Below are positions 26,550 to 34,943 of a DNA stretch of 64,000 bases, piece by piece. The stretch is from assembly GCF_014171475.1 (NCBI RefSeq), contig NZ_CP048817.1:930001-994000 (forward strand). Reading direction: 5' to 3'. The stretch comes from Sphingomonas sp. So64.6b (GTDB lineage Bacteria > Pseudomonadota > Alphaproteobacteria > Sphingomonadales > Sphingomonadaceae). The position numbers and the translations under genes were made by a program. The notes beneath the pieces are model-generated. The model was not told the DNA's origin. It saw only the letters and a list, made by a program, of their open reading frames with translations, and did no database searches. Positions within the stretch are counted from its first letter, which is position 1. Every line of letters starts with the position of its first letter.

Positions 26550-26921
26550 ATGGATGGGGATCAAATGATTGAATTGTTTTACATGGTTTCGCTGGCCTTG
26601 GCGCAGTCCGCATCGCCCGCTCTGGACACTCCAACCGGCGCTGTCCCGCGCTACGATCCAGGAAATTGGTTCCCACAAGACTCCTATCCAAAGGATGCCC
26701 GCAAGAATGGCGATCAGGGCAGCGTTTCCATCAGGCTGGAAATCGACGAGACCGGAAAACCGACGGCATGTACGGTGACGGTCTCCAGCGGCTTTGCATC
26801 GCTGGACGATCATAGCTGCAAGACGGCGATGAAGAACGCCAGATTCAAGGCGGTCGTGGTGGATGGTGTCGCGGTGCCTTCCCATACCTTCATCAGGAAC
26901 ATTGTCTGGCGAAAGCCGTGA
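26550..26921 (+). CDS. TonB C-terminal domain protein (energy transducer TonB-like)
   Basis: This 123-residue protein has a short hydrophobic N-terminus (MIELFYMVSLALAQSA) and a TonB C-terminal domain: SYPKDARKNGDQGSVSIRL, then IDETGKPTACTVTVSSG and FKAVVVDGVAVPSHTF. TonB domains contact outer-membrane receptors or serve as stand-alone periplasmic domains. It lacks the usual proline-rich spacer, and the hydrophobic start with a likely cleavage site after AQSA suggests an exported single-domain protein rather than a classic TonB. The start could be ATG 26550 or ATG 26565 (with GGGGA before it). It is monocistronic and divergent from the EF-hand gene. Confidence 0.82.
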   Translation: MDGDQMIELFYMVSLALAQSASPALDTPTGAVPRYDPGNWFPQDSYPKDARKNGDQGSVSIRLEIDETGKPTACTVTVSSGFASLDDHSCKTAMKNARFKAVVVDGVAVPSHTFIRNIVWRKP

Positions 26922-26956
26922 AATGAATTGCGCGAGCAGGCGCCTTCGTATCAACC

Positions 26957-27733
26957 CTAGGCGAAGATTGCCACGCTCTGCGCGCCTTGCGCGATCGGCA
27001 CGCCGTCGGCGTTCCACAGCATCATCGTCTGGCTCGAGCAGCCGTTTTTGGCGTGATCCGACTTGGCCGAGAGCAGCCACCAGCCGTCGGTGGTCGCCGG
27101 TGCCGGGGTCAGCAGATTGACCATCCAGGTCAGCGAGCTGATCGGCGCGGGTGCCTTGCCGAGCAGTTTGAACGCGGCGGGTGGCAGTGCGTCGGCGAGC
27201 GCCATCACCTGCACCATAGGGTCGAGCCCGTCATAAGCGCGCAGCCGCGCCCAGCGTAGCCATTCGGCCTCGCCTTTCGCCTCTTCCTTCAGGTCGAAAA
27301 AGTTGAAGTTGCCGGTGAAGAACTCGTCCGGCCCGGTATAGAGTTTCGCATCGGGCGCGGGCGGGCGCAGCGGGCTGGCCAGCGCGCCCTCAAGGTCGAT
27401 GCGCGATTCCTGATCCGACATGAAGACGAAGGTCGCCCGGAAGCCAAGCCCCGCTTCCGACACGATATCGGCCTGGATGAAAGCGGCGTTGCGCCCGCGA
27501 CGCAGCTTGGTGGCGGTGACCGTCACCTCGCCGGAGAGCGGGCCAATGAACGCGACCAGCGCCGAGCGCAGCGGCGGCAGGTCAGGCTCGCAGCTTTGCG
27601 CGGCATGCAAGGCAAGTGCGCTCGACAGGCCGCCATAGGCGGTACGCCCCTGCAACCAGCCAGTCGGGATCGTCGCGCGAAAACCGCCTTCGACGGGTGT
27701 CGCGGCGCCGAGTATATCGCGGATCGGCGTCAT
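26957..27733 (-). CDS. Acyl-CoA thioesterase (TesB-like double hotdog)
   Basis: This 258-residue protein resembles the thioesterase-like 4HBT_3/TesB superfamily with two hotdog halves: the N-terminal half has GWLQGRTAYGGLSSALALHA and ALVAFIGPLSGEV; the C-terminal half has SSLTWMVNLLTP and DGWWLLSAKSDHAKNGCSSQ. It would release free acid and CoA from acyl-CoA in the cytoplasm. Its start overlaps the stop of the acyl-CoA ligase gene upstream (ATGA at 27730-27733), so both are on one transcript. An activating and a hydrolysing enzyme side by side suggest control of an acyl-CoA pool. Substrate chain length is unknown. Confidence 0.88.
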   Translation of the reverse strand: MTPIRDILGAATPVEGGFRATIPTGWLQGRTAYGGLSSALALHAAQSCEPDLPPLRSALVAFIGPLSGEVTVTATKLRRGRNAAFIQADIVSEAGLGFRATFVFMSDQESRIDLEGALASPLRPPAPDAKLYTGPDEFFTGNFNFFDLKEEAKGEAEWLRWARLRAYDGLDPMVQVMALADALPPAAFKLLGKAPAPISSLTWMVNLLTPAPATTDGWWLLSAKSDHAKNGCSSQTMMLWNADGVPIAQGAQSVAIFA

Positions 27734-29268
27734 GCCGCGCTGGCTGCCAACCGATCGCGCAATTCACGCTTGAGGACCTTGCCGATCGCGCTGCGCGGCA
27801 ATTCGTCGATCGCGTGGAGTTCCGACAGGCGCTGCGTTTTGCCGAGTTGCGCATTGGTCCAGTCGCGGATTTCGCCGCTGCTCGCATCGACGCCGGTGTG
27901 CGGCACGTAGAAACCGACCGGCGTTTCGCCCCACGCCTCGGAGGGCACGCCGATCACGCTGCAATCCGCGACCGCCGGATGCTGCGACAGCACCGCTTCG
28001 AGGTCAGTCGGATAGATATTGAACCCGCCCGAGATGATCAGGTCCTTCTTGCGATCCATCAGGATCAGGAAGCCGTCCTCGTCGAAGCGCCCGACATCGC
28101 CGTGGCGGATATAGCGATTGCCCTCCGCATCGTGCCATTCGGCCGCCGACGTCGCTTCCTGGCGGCCGTGATAACCGGTCATCATCGTTGGCGAGCGGCC
28201 GACCACTTCGCCCATCTCGCCCGGTGCGACTTCTTTGCCGTCGTCGTCGATCAGCCGGATTTCATGCCCGGGCATTGGCTGACCGACAGTGTGCAATTTG
28301 TTCGGATACATGGTCGCGATCAGCGCGGTGGAGGCGCCGCCTTCGGTCATGCCATAATATTCGACCAGCAGGCCCGGCCAGCGCTTGAGGATATCGGCCT
28401 TGAGTGCGGTCGAGAAAGGTGCGCTGGTGCTCGTCTTGAAGCGAAAGCTCGACAGGTCGAAAGTGTCGAAATCGGGCAGCGCCATCAGCCGCTGATACTG
28501 GACGGGCACGAGCATGGTGTGTGTCGCGCGGTGGCGCTCGGCGAGTTGCAGATAACCGCGTGCATCGAACTTCTTCATCAGCGCCGCGGTGCCGCCCCAG
28601 CCCAATGTGGGCAGGAAGCTGACCAAAGTGGTGTTGGAATAAAGCGGCGTCGCGATCATCGTCACCGCATCGCCGAACCCGGCGGCCGAATTGCGCGCGA
28701 TATGGACCCAGCGCATTTCATGGCTCTGCACGATGCCCTTGGGCGTGCCGGTGGTGCCCGACGAATAGATGATGTTGAAACCGTCCCCTGGCTTGATCTC
28801 CACCGGCTCCGGCTTCGCGCCTTCGGGGGCGAGCCAGGGGCCGAGCGATTTCAGATGGACCAGCTTGCCCGGGATGCGCTGCCCGGCAAGCGTGGTCGCG
28901 GCATCGGCGTCGATAAAGGTGATCGGCGCGCCGCAATCGGCGATCATCGCGACAATCGCCTCGCCGGTGGCCGATGGAGCGAGCGGGGTGGCGACGCAGC
29001 CGGCGCGCAGCGCACCGAGGAACACCGCGGCATATTCGATCGAAGCGGCGGCGACGATCGCGACCGAATCGCCCTGTTTGACGCCGTCGCGTTGCAGCGC
29101 GGCGACGATACGATCCATCAGCGCGTCGAGCCCGGCATAGTCGAGCTCGCCACCGGCTTCGGCGAGTGCGGTCTTGTCGCCGCGCTCCACGGCATGAGCC
29201 CGGATCAGGTCGGGCAGGGTGGCGAAGTCACTCTCGAGCATGATGGCGGCAGTAAGGGGGGCAGTCAT
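27730..29268 (-). CDS. AMP-dependent acyl-CoA synthetase/ligase
   Basis: This 512-residue enzyme of the ANL superfamily activates a carboxylic acid to its acyl-AMP and then acyl-CoA. It has the P-loop-like A3 motif YSSGTTGTPKGI, the A5 segment YGMTEGG, the A7/A8 region RHGDVGRFDEDGFL and DRKKDLIISGGFNIYP, and the catalytic C-terminal lysine in GKVLKREL. Length and motifs are normal for fatty-acid or aromatic-acid CoA ligases. The ATG at 29268 has a GGAGAGA ribosome site. The gene is divergent from the GST/SDR pair and overlaps a thioesterase downstream. Substrate cannot be fixed from sequence. Confidence 0.93.
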   Translation of the reverse strand: MTAPLTAAIMLESDFATLPDLIRAHAVERGDKTALAEAGGELDYAGLDALMDRIVAALQRDGVKQGDSVAIVAAASIEYAAVFLGALRAGCVATPLAPSATGEAIVAMIADCGAPITFIDADAATTLAGQRIPGKLVHLKSLGPWLAPEGAKPEPVEIKPGDGFNIIYSSGTTGTPKGIVQSHEMRWVHIARNSAAGFGDAVTMIATPLYSNTTLVSFLPTLGWGGTAALMKKFDARGYLQLAERHRATHTMLVPVQYQRLMALPDFDTFDLSSFRFKTSTSAPFSTALKADILKRWPGLLVEYYGMTEGGASTALIATMYPNKLHTVGQPMPGHEIRLIDDDGKEVAPGEMGEVVGRSPTMMTGYHGRQEATSAAEWHDAEGNRYIRHGDVGRFDEDGFLILMDRKKDLIISGGFNIYPTDLEAVLSQHPAVADCSVIGVPSEAWGETPVGFYVPHTGVDASSGEIRDWTNAQLGKTQRLSELHAIDELPRSAIGKVLKRELRDRLAASAA

Positions 29269-29375
29269 GGTCTCTCCGGGTTCCCGATGTTCGAGTCCGC
29301 TAGGCCAAGGCAGGAAGAAATGCCATACGCCCGGTTCGAAAAACGAATCCGTCGAACAATCACAGGTGAGGGAAC

Positions 29376-29990
29376 ATGCTCTTTTACGATGCCGTCAATC
29401 CGGCCCCCAATCCGCGCCGGGTGCGTATCTATCTTGCCGAAAAAGGCCTGAGCGTTCCGACCGAGATCCTCTCGATCGTCAAGGGCGAACATCGCGCTGA
29501 GCCCTATCTCTCGGTCAATCCGCTCGGCCAGATCCCGGCGCTGAAACTCGATGACGGCACTGTTCTGACAGAGAGCGTGTCGATCTGCCGCTTCTTCGAG
29601 GCGATGCATCCGGAGCCGCCGATGTTCGGGACCAACCCAACCAGCCTGGCTGAGGTCGATATGTGGACGCGCCGGATCGAGCTGCGGCTGATGATCCCGC
29701 TCGGCATGGTGTGGGTGCACACTCACCCGTTCACCGCGCGTATCGTGAAACCGCAATATACCGAATATGGGGAAAGCCAGCGGCCGCGCGTCCTGGCGGC
29801 GATGGCCGAGTTCGACCGCGCGCTGGCCGATCGCGACTGGCTCGACGGCAAAAGCTATTCGATCGCCGATATCGTGCTGCTCACCACGATCGATTTCGCC
29901 GCATTCGTCGGCATCGCGATCCCCGACGATCTGGTCGCGCTGCGCGCGTGGCACGATCGCGCGTCCGCCCGCCCGAGTGCGCAGGCGTGA
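29376..29990 (+). CDS. Glutathione S-transferase family protein
   Basis: This 204-residue protein has an N-terminal thioredoxin-fold GST domain (about 1-80) with NPAPNPRRVRIYLAEKG and the glutathione-contacting VNPLGQIPAL and LTESVSICRFFE stretches. The C-terminal helical domain includes WLDGKSYSIADI, the N-capping box region of GSTs. It belongs to the cytosolic GST superfamily; class is uncertain. Its stop overlaps the SDR gene's GTG (GTGA), so the two are coupled. Together with the divergent CoA ligase and thioesterase it may serve catabolism of an aromatic or xenobiotic acid, which is inference. Confidence 0.92.
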   Translation: MLFYDAVNPAPNPRRVRIYLAEKGLSVPTEILSIVKGEHRAEPYLSVNPLGQIPALKLDDGTVLTESVSICRFFEAMHPEPPMFGTNPTSLAEVDMWTRRIELRLMIPLGMVWVHTHPFTARIVKPQYTEYGESQRPRVLAAMAEFDRALADRDWLDGKSYSIADIVLLTTIDFAAFVGIAIPDDLVALRAWHDRASARPSAQA

Positions 29991-30772
29991 AGGACTCGGT
30001 AGCGATCGTCACCGGTGGCGGCACCGGAATCGGCGCTGCGGTCGTGCGCCGCCTTGCCGCGCGCGGCGTGCGCTGCGTGATCAATTACGCCTCAAGCCGC
30101 GACGATGCCGAGGCGCTGGCGGTCGAGGTGGGTGAGGGCGCGATCGCGGTGCAGGGCGATATCGTGGAGGATGCCGCCTGCCGCGCGCTTGCCGGGTCTG
30201 CCCTGGACGCTTTCGGGCGGATCGATTTCCTGGTCAACAATGCCGGGCGGACCAAGTTTGCCAATCATGAGGATCTTGAGGCGCTGTCGGCGGAGGATTT
30301 CATCGACATCTACCGGCTCAACACGATCGCGCCGTTCCAGATGATCCGCGCCTGCGCGCCTTCAATGAAGCAGGGCCCGCATAGCGCGGTGGTCAATGTC
30401 GCGTCGGTCGCCGGGGTGTTCGGCAATGGATCGTCGGTCGCTTATGCCGCATCGAAAGGCGCGCTGGCGACGATGACTAAAAGCCTGGCCCGTTCGCTCG
30501 CGCCGGCGATCCGCGTCAATGCCGTCGCGCCGGGTTATGTCGGCACCGGCTGGTTCGAGAAGCGTCTGGGAGAGGCCGGTTTCGCCGCGCTCAACGCGAG
30601 CATCGCGTCGAAGACGCCGATGGCGATGGCGCCCGGTGCCGACGATATCGCCGGACCGATCGTTATGCTGCTCGATCCCGCGAGCCGGGTGATCACCGGC
30701 GAGATCATGCTGCTCGATGCGGGCGGGCATCTCGATGTGGGGCTGTCGCGGCGCCCGGGGAAGGAGATCTGA
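29987..30772 (+). CDS. Short-chain dehydrogenase/reductase
   Basis: This 261-residue NAD(P)-dependent oxidoreductase has the cofactor motif TGGGTGIG near the N-terminus, the NNAG motif, and the catalytic Ser-Tyr-Lys set in NVASVAG and YAASKGAL. The tail ITGEIMLLDAGGHL is typical of FabG-like SDRs. The start is GTG 29987, overlapping the GST stop; the longer open frame upstream lies inside the GST gene and is not used. It is the last gene before a 599-bp non-coding region. The substrate is not evident. Confidence 0.93.
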   Translation: MKDSVAIVTGGGTGIGAAVVRRLAARGVRCVINYASSRDDAEALAVEVGEGAIAVQGDIVEDAACRALAGSALDAFGRIDFLVNNAGRTKFANHEDLEALSAEDFIDIYRLNTIAPFQMIRACAPSMKQGPHSAVVNVASVAGVFGNGSSVAYAASKGALATMTKSLARSLAPAIRVNAVAPGYVGTGWFEKRLGEAGFAALNASIASKTPMAMAPGADDIAGPIVMLLDPASRVITGEIMLLDAGGHLDVGLSRRPGKEI

Positions 30773-31371
30773 GGCGGATTGCCATCTACCCTCATCGCCA
30801 AGCCGTCGGTGGCGGAGGATAGCGATGCGGTGTTTACTGATCGTCATGTCAAAGAGCGGGACGGCGACGGTGAAATGCCGTTGGGGCCAGTGGTAGCACT
30901 TCGAATGGGTGGAATTGAATCGGTGGAACGGCCCCGTTCGAAGTCGCAGCATCTCCGATACTGCGCGACGGGATGCCAATTTCACGCAGCTACGGGAAGT
31001 TTTTGCGGAAAATGTTTTTTTGAGCGTTTTACGGGAATTCACGGGAAAAGCTTCGGGAAAACCGGCGAACCCGTGCGGGAATTTTGCGGTCGCTTTACGG
31101 GAATATCGGGAAATGGTGGAGCAGAAGTCATCGTGTGTCCGGTTCCGAATCAGCTGATTCAAATCATTGGTCGGAGGGCCTTACCGTGAGGCAAGGCACC
31201 TCCGCCGAAAAGCAGACATGACAAAGCCGGAGAACAATCTGAATCGAGCCGGCATGCAGGCGATGGTAACACGATCCCCGCTTGTCGAAGCCAAATCCCG
31301 TCGCCAGACTGGCGACAGCGTTGACAGACTTAACCCCGCGCAGCGCAAGCATTCCCGAAAGGACCGCCCGT
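30773..31371. other. Large intergenic region with a CGGGAA motif cluster
   Basis: No supported gene lies in these 599 bases. Several overlapping open frames read through it but have no ribosome site and no family likeness. The notable part is the CGGGAA cluster at 30993-31112 (listed separately). A possible hairpin occurs near 31171-31197, where GGAGGGCCTT can pair with AAGGCACCTCC imperfectly. The last 40 bases contain the AAAGGA ribosome site of the M20 peptidase gene. Confidence 0.5.
30993..31112. repeat. Cluster of seven CGGGAA motifs
   Basis: CGGGAA occurs at 30993, 31032, 31042, 31054, 31076, 31098 and 31107, all in one orientation. Start-to-start steps are 39, 10, 12, 22, 22 and 9 bp, close to one or two helical turns. 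Three copies read ACGGGAA after TTT or CT, and a near copy (GCGGAAAA) lies at 31005. No protein frame explains it. Confidence 0.6.
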
Positions 31372-32793
31372 ATGAAGGCTCGCAGCCACTTCGCGTCGAT
31401 CGCGCTCGCCGCTTTGCTCACCACCAGCGCAATGCCGGCTCAGGCTGCAACACCCGATCCGCGTGCCGGTGAACCCGCGTTTCGCGCGCTGTACAAGGAA
31501 CTGGTCGAGACAGATTCGAGCTGGCCCGACGGTAGCTGCACGCTGGCGGCCGAGCGCATGGGCGCACGGCTCAAGGCCGCGGGCTATCCGGAGGGCGATG
31601 TGACCGTGATCGTCGATCCGGCGCATCCAAAGGAGGGCAATCTCTCCGCCATTCTGCGCGGCAGCAATGCGAAGCTGCCGGCGCTGCTGCTGCTCGCCCA
31701 TATCGATGTGGTCGCTGCGAAGCGCGCGGACTGGACTCGCGACCCCTTCGTCATGGTCGAGGAGAATGGCTATTTCTACGGACGTGGCACGTCGGACGAC
31801 AAGGCGATGGCGGCTGCCTTTACGGACGCGCTGATCCGTTTTCGGCAGGAAGGTTACAAGCCGAAGCGCACGATCAAGCTTGCGCTGACTTGCGGCGAAG
31901 AAACCGAAAAGGCGCTGAACGGCGTCGAATATCTGCTCAAGAACAAGCGCGACGCGCTGTCCGCTGGATGGGCGCTGAACGAAGGCGGCGGCGGGTCGCT
32001 GGACGAGGCGGGCAAGCCGGTCAGCAATGGCATCCAGGCGGGCGAGAAAGTCTATCAGGACTTCACCTTCGCCGCGACCGCGCCCGGCGGCCACAGTTCG
32101 CGCCAGGCGCCGCATGTCAATGCGATCGGCTGGATGAGCGAAGCGCTTGCGCGGGTGAACGCCTATGACTTTCCGGTCGACCTGACGCCTGCAGCCAAGG
32201 CGTTTTTCGGCGCGTCCGCACCGCTCTATCCCGCCCAGACCAGGGCGATGGCGGCGGTCGGCACGGGCAAGGCGACCGACGCGGATTATGCCGCTGTCTC
32301 GGCCGCGAACCCCAGCTGGAACGCGACGCTGCGCACCACTTGCATCCCGACGATGATCTCCGGCGGCCATGCGACCAATGCGCAGCCGCAAGCGGTGACT
32401 GCAAACGTCAATTGCCGCATCATTCCGGGGGAGGGCGCGGACATGATCCTCGCCAAACTTGCCGAGCTTGGCGGTGACAAGGTCAAGGTCAGCTTTGCCG
32501 ACCCGCCGCACGCCGGATCGCCCGCGCCGCCGCTGACACCGCAAATCATGGGGCCGATCGAGGCGATCTCGAAGGACATGTGGCCGGGCGTGCCCGTGAT
32601 ACCGCGTCTCGCGACCGGCGCGACCGATGGCCGTCACACCAACGCCGCCGGCATCCCGACTTATGGCGTCTCGGGCCTGTTCGCCGACCCGGACGGGCAG
32701 GGCGTGCATGGTCTCAACGAACGGATCAGGGTCAAGTCGTTGATGGACGGCAGGGCGTTCATGTACCGGCTGGTGAAGGCTTATACGCAATAG
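31372..32793 (+). CDS. M20 family metallopeptidase, exported
   Basis: This 473-residue peptidase has a signal peptide (SHFASIALAALLTTSAMPAQA) and the co-catalytic zinc motifs of M20 enzymes: LLLAHIDVV with the first His, GRGTSDDKAMA with the bridging Asp, CGEETEK with the general-base Glu, and ATGATDGRHTNA near the C-terminus. A dimerisation-type lid domain lies between about residues 230 and 360. It probably removes residues from peptides in the periplasm. The ATG at 31372 has an AAAGGA ribosome site; an upstream in-frame ATG at 31282 would place 30 polar residues before the signal peptide and is unlikely. Confidence 0.93.
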   Translation: MKARSHFASIALAALLTTSAMPAQAATPDPRAGEPAFRALYKELVETDSSWPDGSCTLAAERMGARLKAAGYPEGDVTVIVDPAHPKEGNLSAILRGSNAKLPALLLLAHIDVVAAKRADWTRDPFVMVEENGYFYGRGTSDDKAMAAAFTDALIRFRQEGYKPKRTIKLALTCGEETEKALNGVEYLLKNKRDALSAGWALNEGGGGSLDEAGKPVSNGIQAGEKVYQDFTFAATAPGGHSSRQAPHVNAIGWMSEALARVNAYDFPVDLTPAAKAFFGASAPLYPAQTRAMAAVGTGKATDADYAAVSAANPSWNATLRTTCIPTMISGGHATNAQPQAVTANVNCRIIPGEGADMILAKLAELGGDKVKVSFADPPHAGSPAPPLTPQIMGPIEAISKDMWPGVPVIPRLATGATDGRHTNAAGIPTYGVSGLFADPDGQGVHGLNERIRVKSLMDGRAFMYRLVKAYTQ

Positions 32794-32824
32794 GAGCGGG
32801 GCTTCGTATCGGCGGGAGGCAAGA

Positions 32825-33196
32825 GTGACGGATCCGTTGAGCTTTGCAACAGAGTGGAGCGACGCCTGGAACGCGCATGACCTGGAGCGCGTCCTCGGCC
32901 ATTTTCACGACGACGTCGTGTTCACCTCGCCGGTCGCCGCCGCCATCCTGCCCGAAACGCGTGGGCAGGTTCGTGGCAAGGAAGCGTTGCGCGCCTATTG
33001 GACGGAAGGGTTGCGGCGCATTCCAGACCTGCACTTCACGGTCGAGCAGGTCTTTGCGGGCGTCGACACGGTGGTGATCCGATATCGCAACCAGAAGGGC
33101 GTGTCGGTGAGCGAGGTGCTGATCTTCGATGGCGACAAGGTCAGGAGCGGGCACGGCACCTATCCTGTCGGAGCGGAGAACCCGGCGGGAGCGTGA
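32825..33196 (+). CDS. NTF2-like / SnoaL-like protein
   Basis: This 123-residue protein has the cone-shaped NTF2-like fold pattern of SnoaL-like proteins: an N-terminal helix with FATEWSDAWNAHDLERVLGHF, then DDVVFTSPVAAA, and beta strands ending SVSEVLIFDGDKV. Proteins of this fold are small ligand-binding domains or enzymes such as isomerases; no catalytic role can be assigned. It starts at GTG 32825 after GGGAGGCAAGA, 31 bases downstream of the peptidase stop, and may share its transcript. A second unrelated NTF2-like gene lies at 58677-59051. Confidence 0.82.
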   Translation: MTDPLSFATEWSDAWNAHDLERVLGHFHDDVVFTSPVAAAILPETRGQVRGKEALRAYWTEGLRRIPDLHFTVEQVFAGVDTVVIRYRNQKGVSVSEVLIFDGDKVRSGHGTYPVGAENPAGA

Positions 33197-33277
33197 TCCA
33201 ATCTCGGTTCGTTTCGAGTGATGTCGAGAATTGTAAGTAGCCAGAGCGAGATCGGACTCACTGGGATCACCCTAAAT

Positions 33278-33366
33278 CCGTTCGTGCTGAGCTTGTAGAA
33301 GCACTGCCTTCGTTCTCCTGCGTTGGAAAGAGAAGAGCGGCCCTTCGACAAGCTCAGTGCGAACGG
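33278..33366. repeat. Intergenic inverted repeat with CTGAGCTTGT arms, copy 1
   Basis: Arms CCGTTCGTGCTGAGCTTGT and its near-complement ending AGCTCAGTGCGAACGG flank about 35 bases. The same repeat type recurs at 54973-55065. It lies between the convergent NTF2-like and MFS genes. Confidence 0.75.
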
Positions 33367-33413
33367 GAGGGAGTGGGTCAGAGAGTGATCTCGGTGTCTG
33401 GAGGATATGAAGC

Positions 33414-34646
33414 TCAGGCGTCCATCGGTGTGGTGGCCGGCTCTGGCGGCGGCACGCGGTCGAGCACTTTCCACACGATCGTGCCGAGCGCCGTCAGCGC
33501 CAATATGCCGGCGACCAGGAACGCCGCGCCGGGAAAGCCGCGATCGACGCCGGTCGCCAGCGCCTGAGTGAGCAGGAGCGGCCCGAGGATCTGCGATACG
33601 CTGCCCATGCTGCCGATCCCGCCCTGCAGCGAACCCTGGCGCGTCGCGTCGACCATGCGCGAAAGCAGCCCGTTCATCGCCGGGAAGACCAGCCCCGAAC
33701 AGGCGCTCAGCAGGAACAGGGCATAGGCCTGCCAGCTGGCGGTGATGAAGGCGAAGATCAGAAAGGTCAGCCCGCCGCTGGCCAGCCCGATCACGAGTGC
33801 GCGGCGTTCGCCGATGCGCGCGATGATGCGGCCCGACAGGCCGGCCTGGAAAATCACGCTGATCAACCCGACAAAGGCCAGGCTCCACCCGATTTCGGCG
33901 GGACTCCAGCCGAAGCGGATCGCCGCCCAGAACGCCCAGGTTGCGGGATAGACCATATGCGCGAGCTGCCAGAAGAACCAGGCGAGCAGCAGCGGCGCGG
34001 CGTTGCCGGCGGCAAACAGCGGGCGGAACGCGCCGACGATATGCGCGTCGCGCAGGTGGAAGGGACGGCGATTTTCCGGTGCCAGCGTCTCGGGCATGGC
34101 GACGATCATCGCCACGGCGTTGAGCAGCGCGAGCACCGCTGCGGCAACGAACGGCGCGCGCGGCCCGAAATCGGCGAGCAACCCGCCGATCGCCGGGCCG
34201 ATGATGAAGCCGACACCGAAAGCGGCGCCGATGAACCCGAACACGCCAGCGCGCTTTTCGGGCGGGGTGACATCGGCCAGCACTGAACTGGCCGGGCCGT
34301 ACACAGCGCCCGCGATCCCCGCGATCGCCCGGCCGAGGAACAGCCAGGCGAGGGTCGGTGCGATCGCCATCAGCGCATAATCGGCGGCGAAGGCGAGCAT
34401 CGAGGCGATCAGCACGACCCGCCGCCCGAACCGGTCGCTGAGATTGCCGAGTACCGGTCCGGCGAAGAATTGCGTGAAGGCGAACACGACCAGCATATAG
34501 CCGGCGATGCGCGTCGCCTGCTCCAGGTCGACATGGCCGAGGTGGGTGATCAGCTCGGGAAAGACCGGCATGACGATGCCGAAGCCGATCGTATCGACCA
34601 GCACGGCGGCAAGGACGATCGGTACGGCGCGGTGTTCGAATCGCAT
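33414..34646 (-). CDS. MFS transporter, TetA-like (TCR/Tet family)
   Basis: This 410-residue protein has the 12-helix layout of the DHA1 group and TetA-type motifs: [17 protein letters not shown] in helix 1, the motif A loop [10 protein letters not shown] between helices 2 and 3, and the motif C-like [21 protein letters not shown]. Such proteins export tetracyclines or other small molecules by proton antiport, but sequence alone does not prove resistance. I used the ATG at 34646 with a GGGGGAG ribosome site. No tetR gene is adjacent. The C-terminus is complete. Confidence 0.9.
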   Translation of the reverse strand: MRFEHRAVPIVLAAVLVDTIGFGIVMPVFPELITHLGHVDLEQATRIAGYMLVVFAFTQFFAGPVLGNLSDRFGRRVVLIASMLAFAADYALMAIAPTLAWLFLGRAIAGIAGAVYGPASSVLADVTPPEKRAGVFGFIGAAFGVGFIIGPAIGGLLADFGPRAPFVAAAVLALLNAVAMIVAMPETLAPENRRPFHLRDAHIVGAFRPLFAAGNAAPLLLAWFFWQLAHMVYPATWAFWAAIRFGWSPAEIGWSLAFVGLISVIFQAGLSGRIIARIGERRALVIGLASGGLTFLIFAFITASWQAYALFLLSACSGLVFPAMNGLLSRMVDATRQGSLQGGIGSMGSVSQILGPLLLTQALATGVDRGFPGAAFLVAGILALTALGTIVWKVLDRVPPPEPATTPMDA

Positions 34647-34721
34647 GGCAGGCTCCCCCGAAGGCGCTTCTAGCGGGCTAATGGGGCGGTCACAAAGACG
34701 CAGGTGCTGGCCCAAGCTCGA

Positions 34722-34840
34722 CTCTTCCCCTCTCGCCTTGTGGGAGGGTGAGGGGGACTGATGGCGATGTTGCGCGTCCCCCTCCCCCTCATCCGACCTC
34801 GCTTTGCTCGGCCACCTTCTCCCACAGGGGGGAGAAGGGT
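34722..34840. repeat. Intergenic CT-rich inverted repeat
   Basis: CTCTTCCCCTCTCGCCTTGT with GGGAGGGTGAGGGGGA pairs with a downstream part containing CCCCCTCCCCCTCA and TTCTCCCACAGGGGGGAGAAGG. It lies in the divergent gap between the MFS and acyl-CoA dehydrogenase genes. It is of the same style as the repeats at 36171, 44391 and 61362. Confidence 0.6.
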
Positions 34841-34943
34841 TTTAACGCGTAACAAACCTCAGCATCCCTTCCACTCATCCGCAAACTATGCCACTAACCT
34901 CACCATACCCGATATTCAGATTCGGTCCCGAAGGAGAGGATTT

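Noticed and set aside
30362..31162. Minus-strand 266-residue and plus-strand open frames in the 30.8-31.3 kb gap
   Set aside because: They run across the SDR gene end and the CGGGAA cluster, have no ribosome site and no recognisable family; repeated GNSRE-like peptides come from the motif cluster.
33414..34646. Tetracycline resistance determinant
   Set aside because: The TetA-like family is clear, but no adjacent tetR exists and many relatives export other compounds, so only the family is called.
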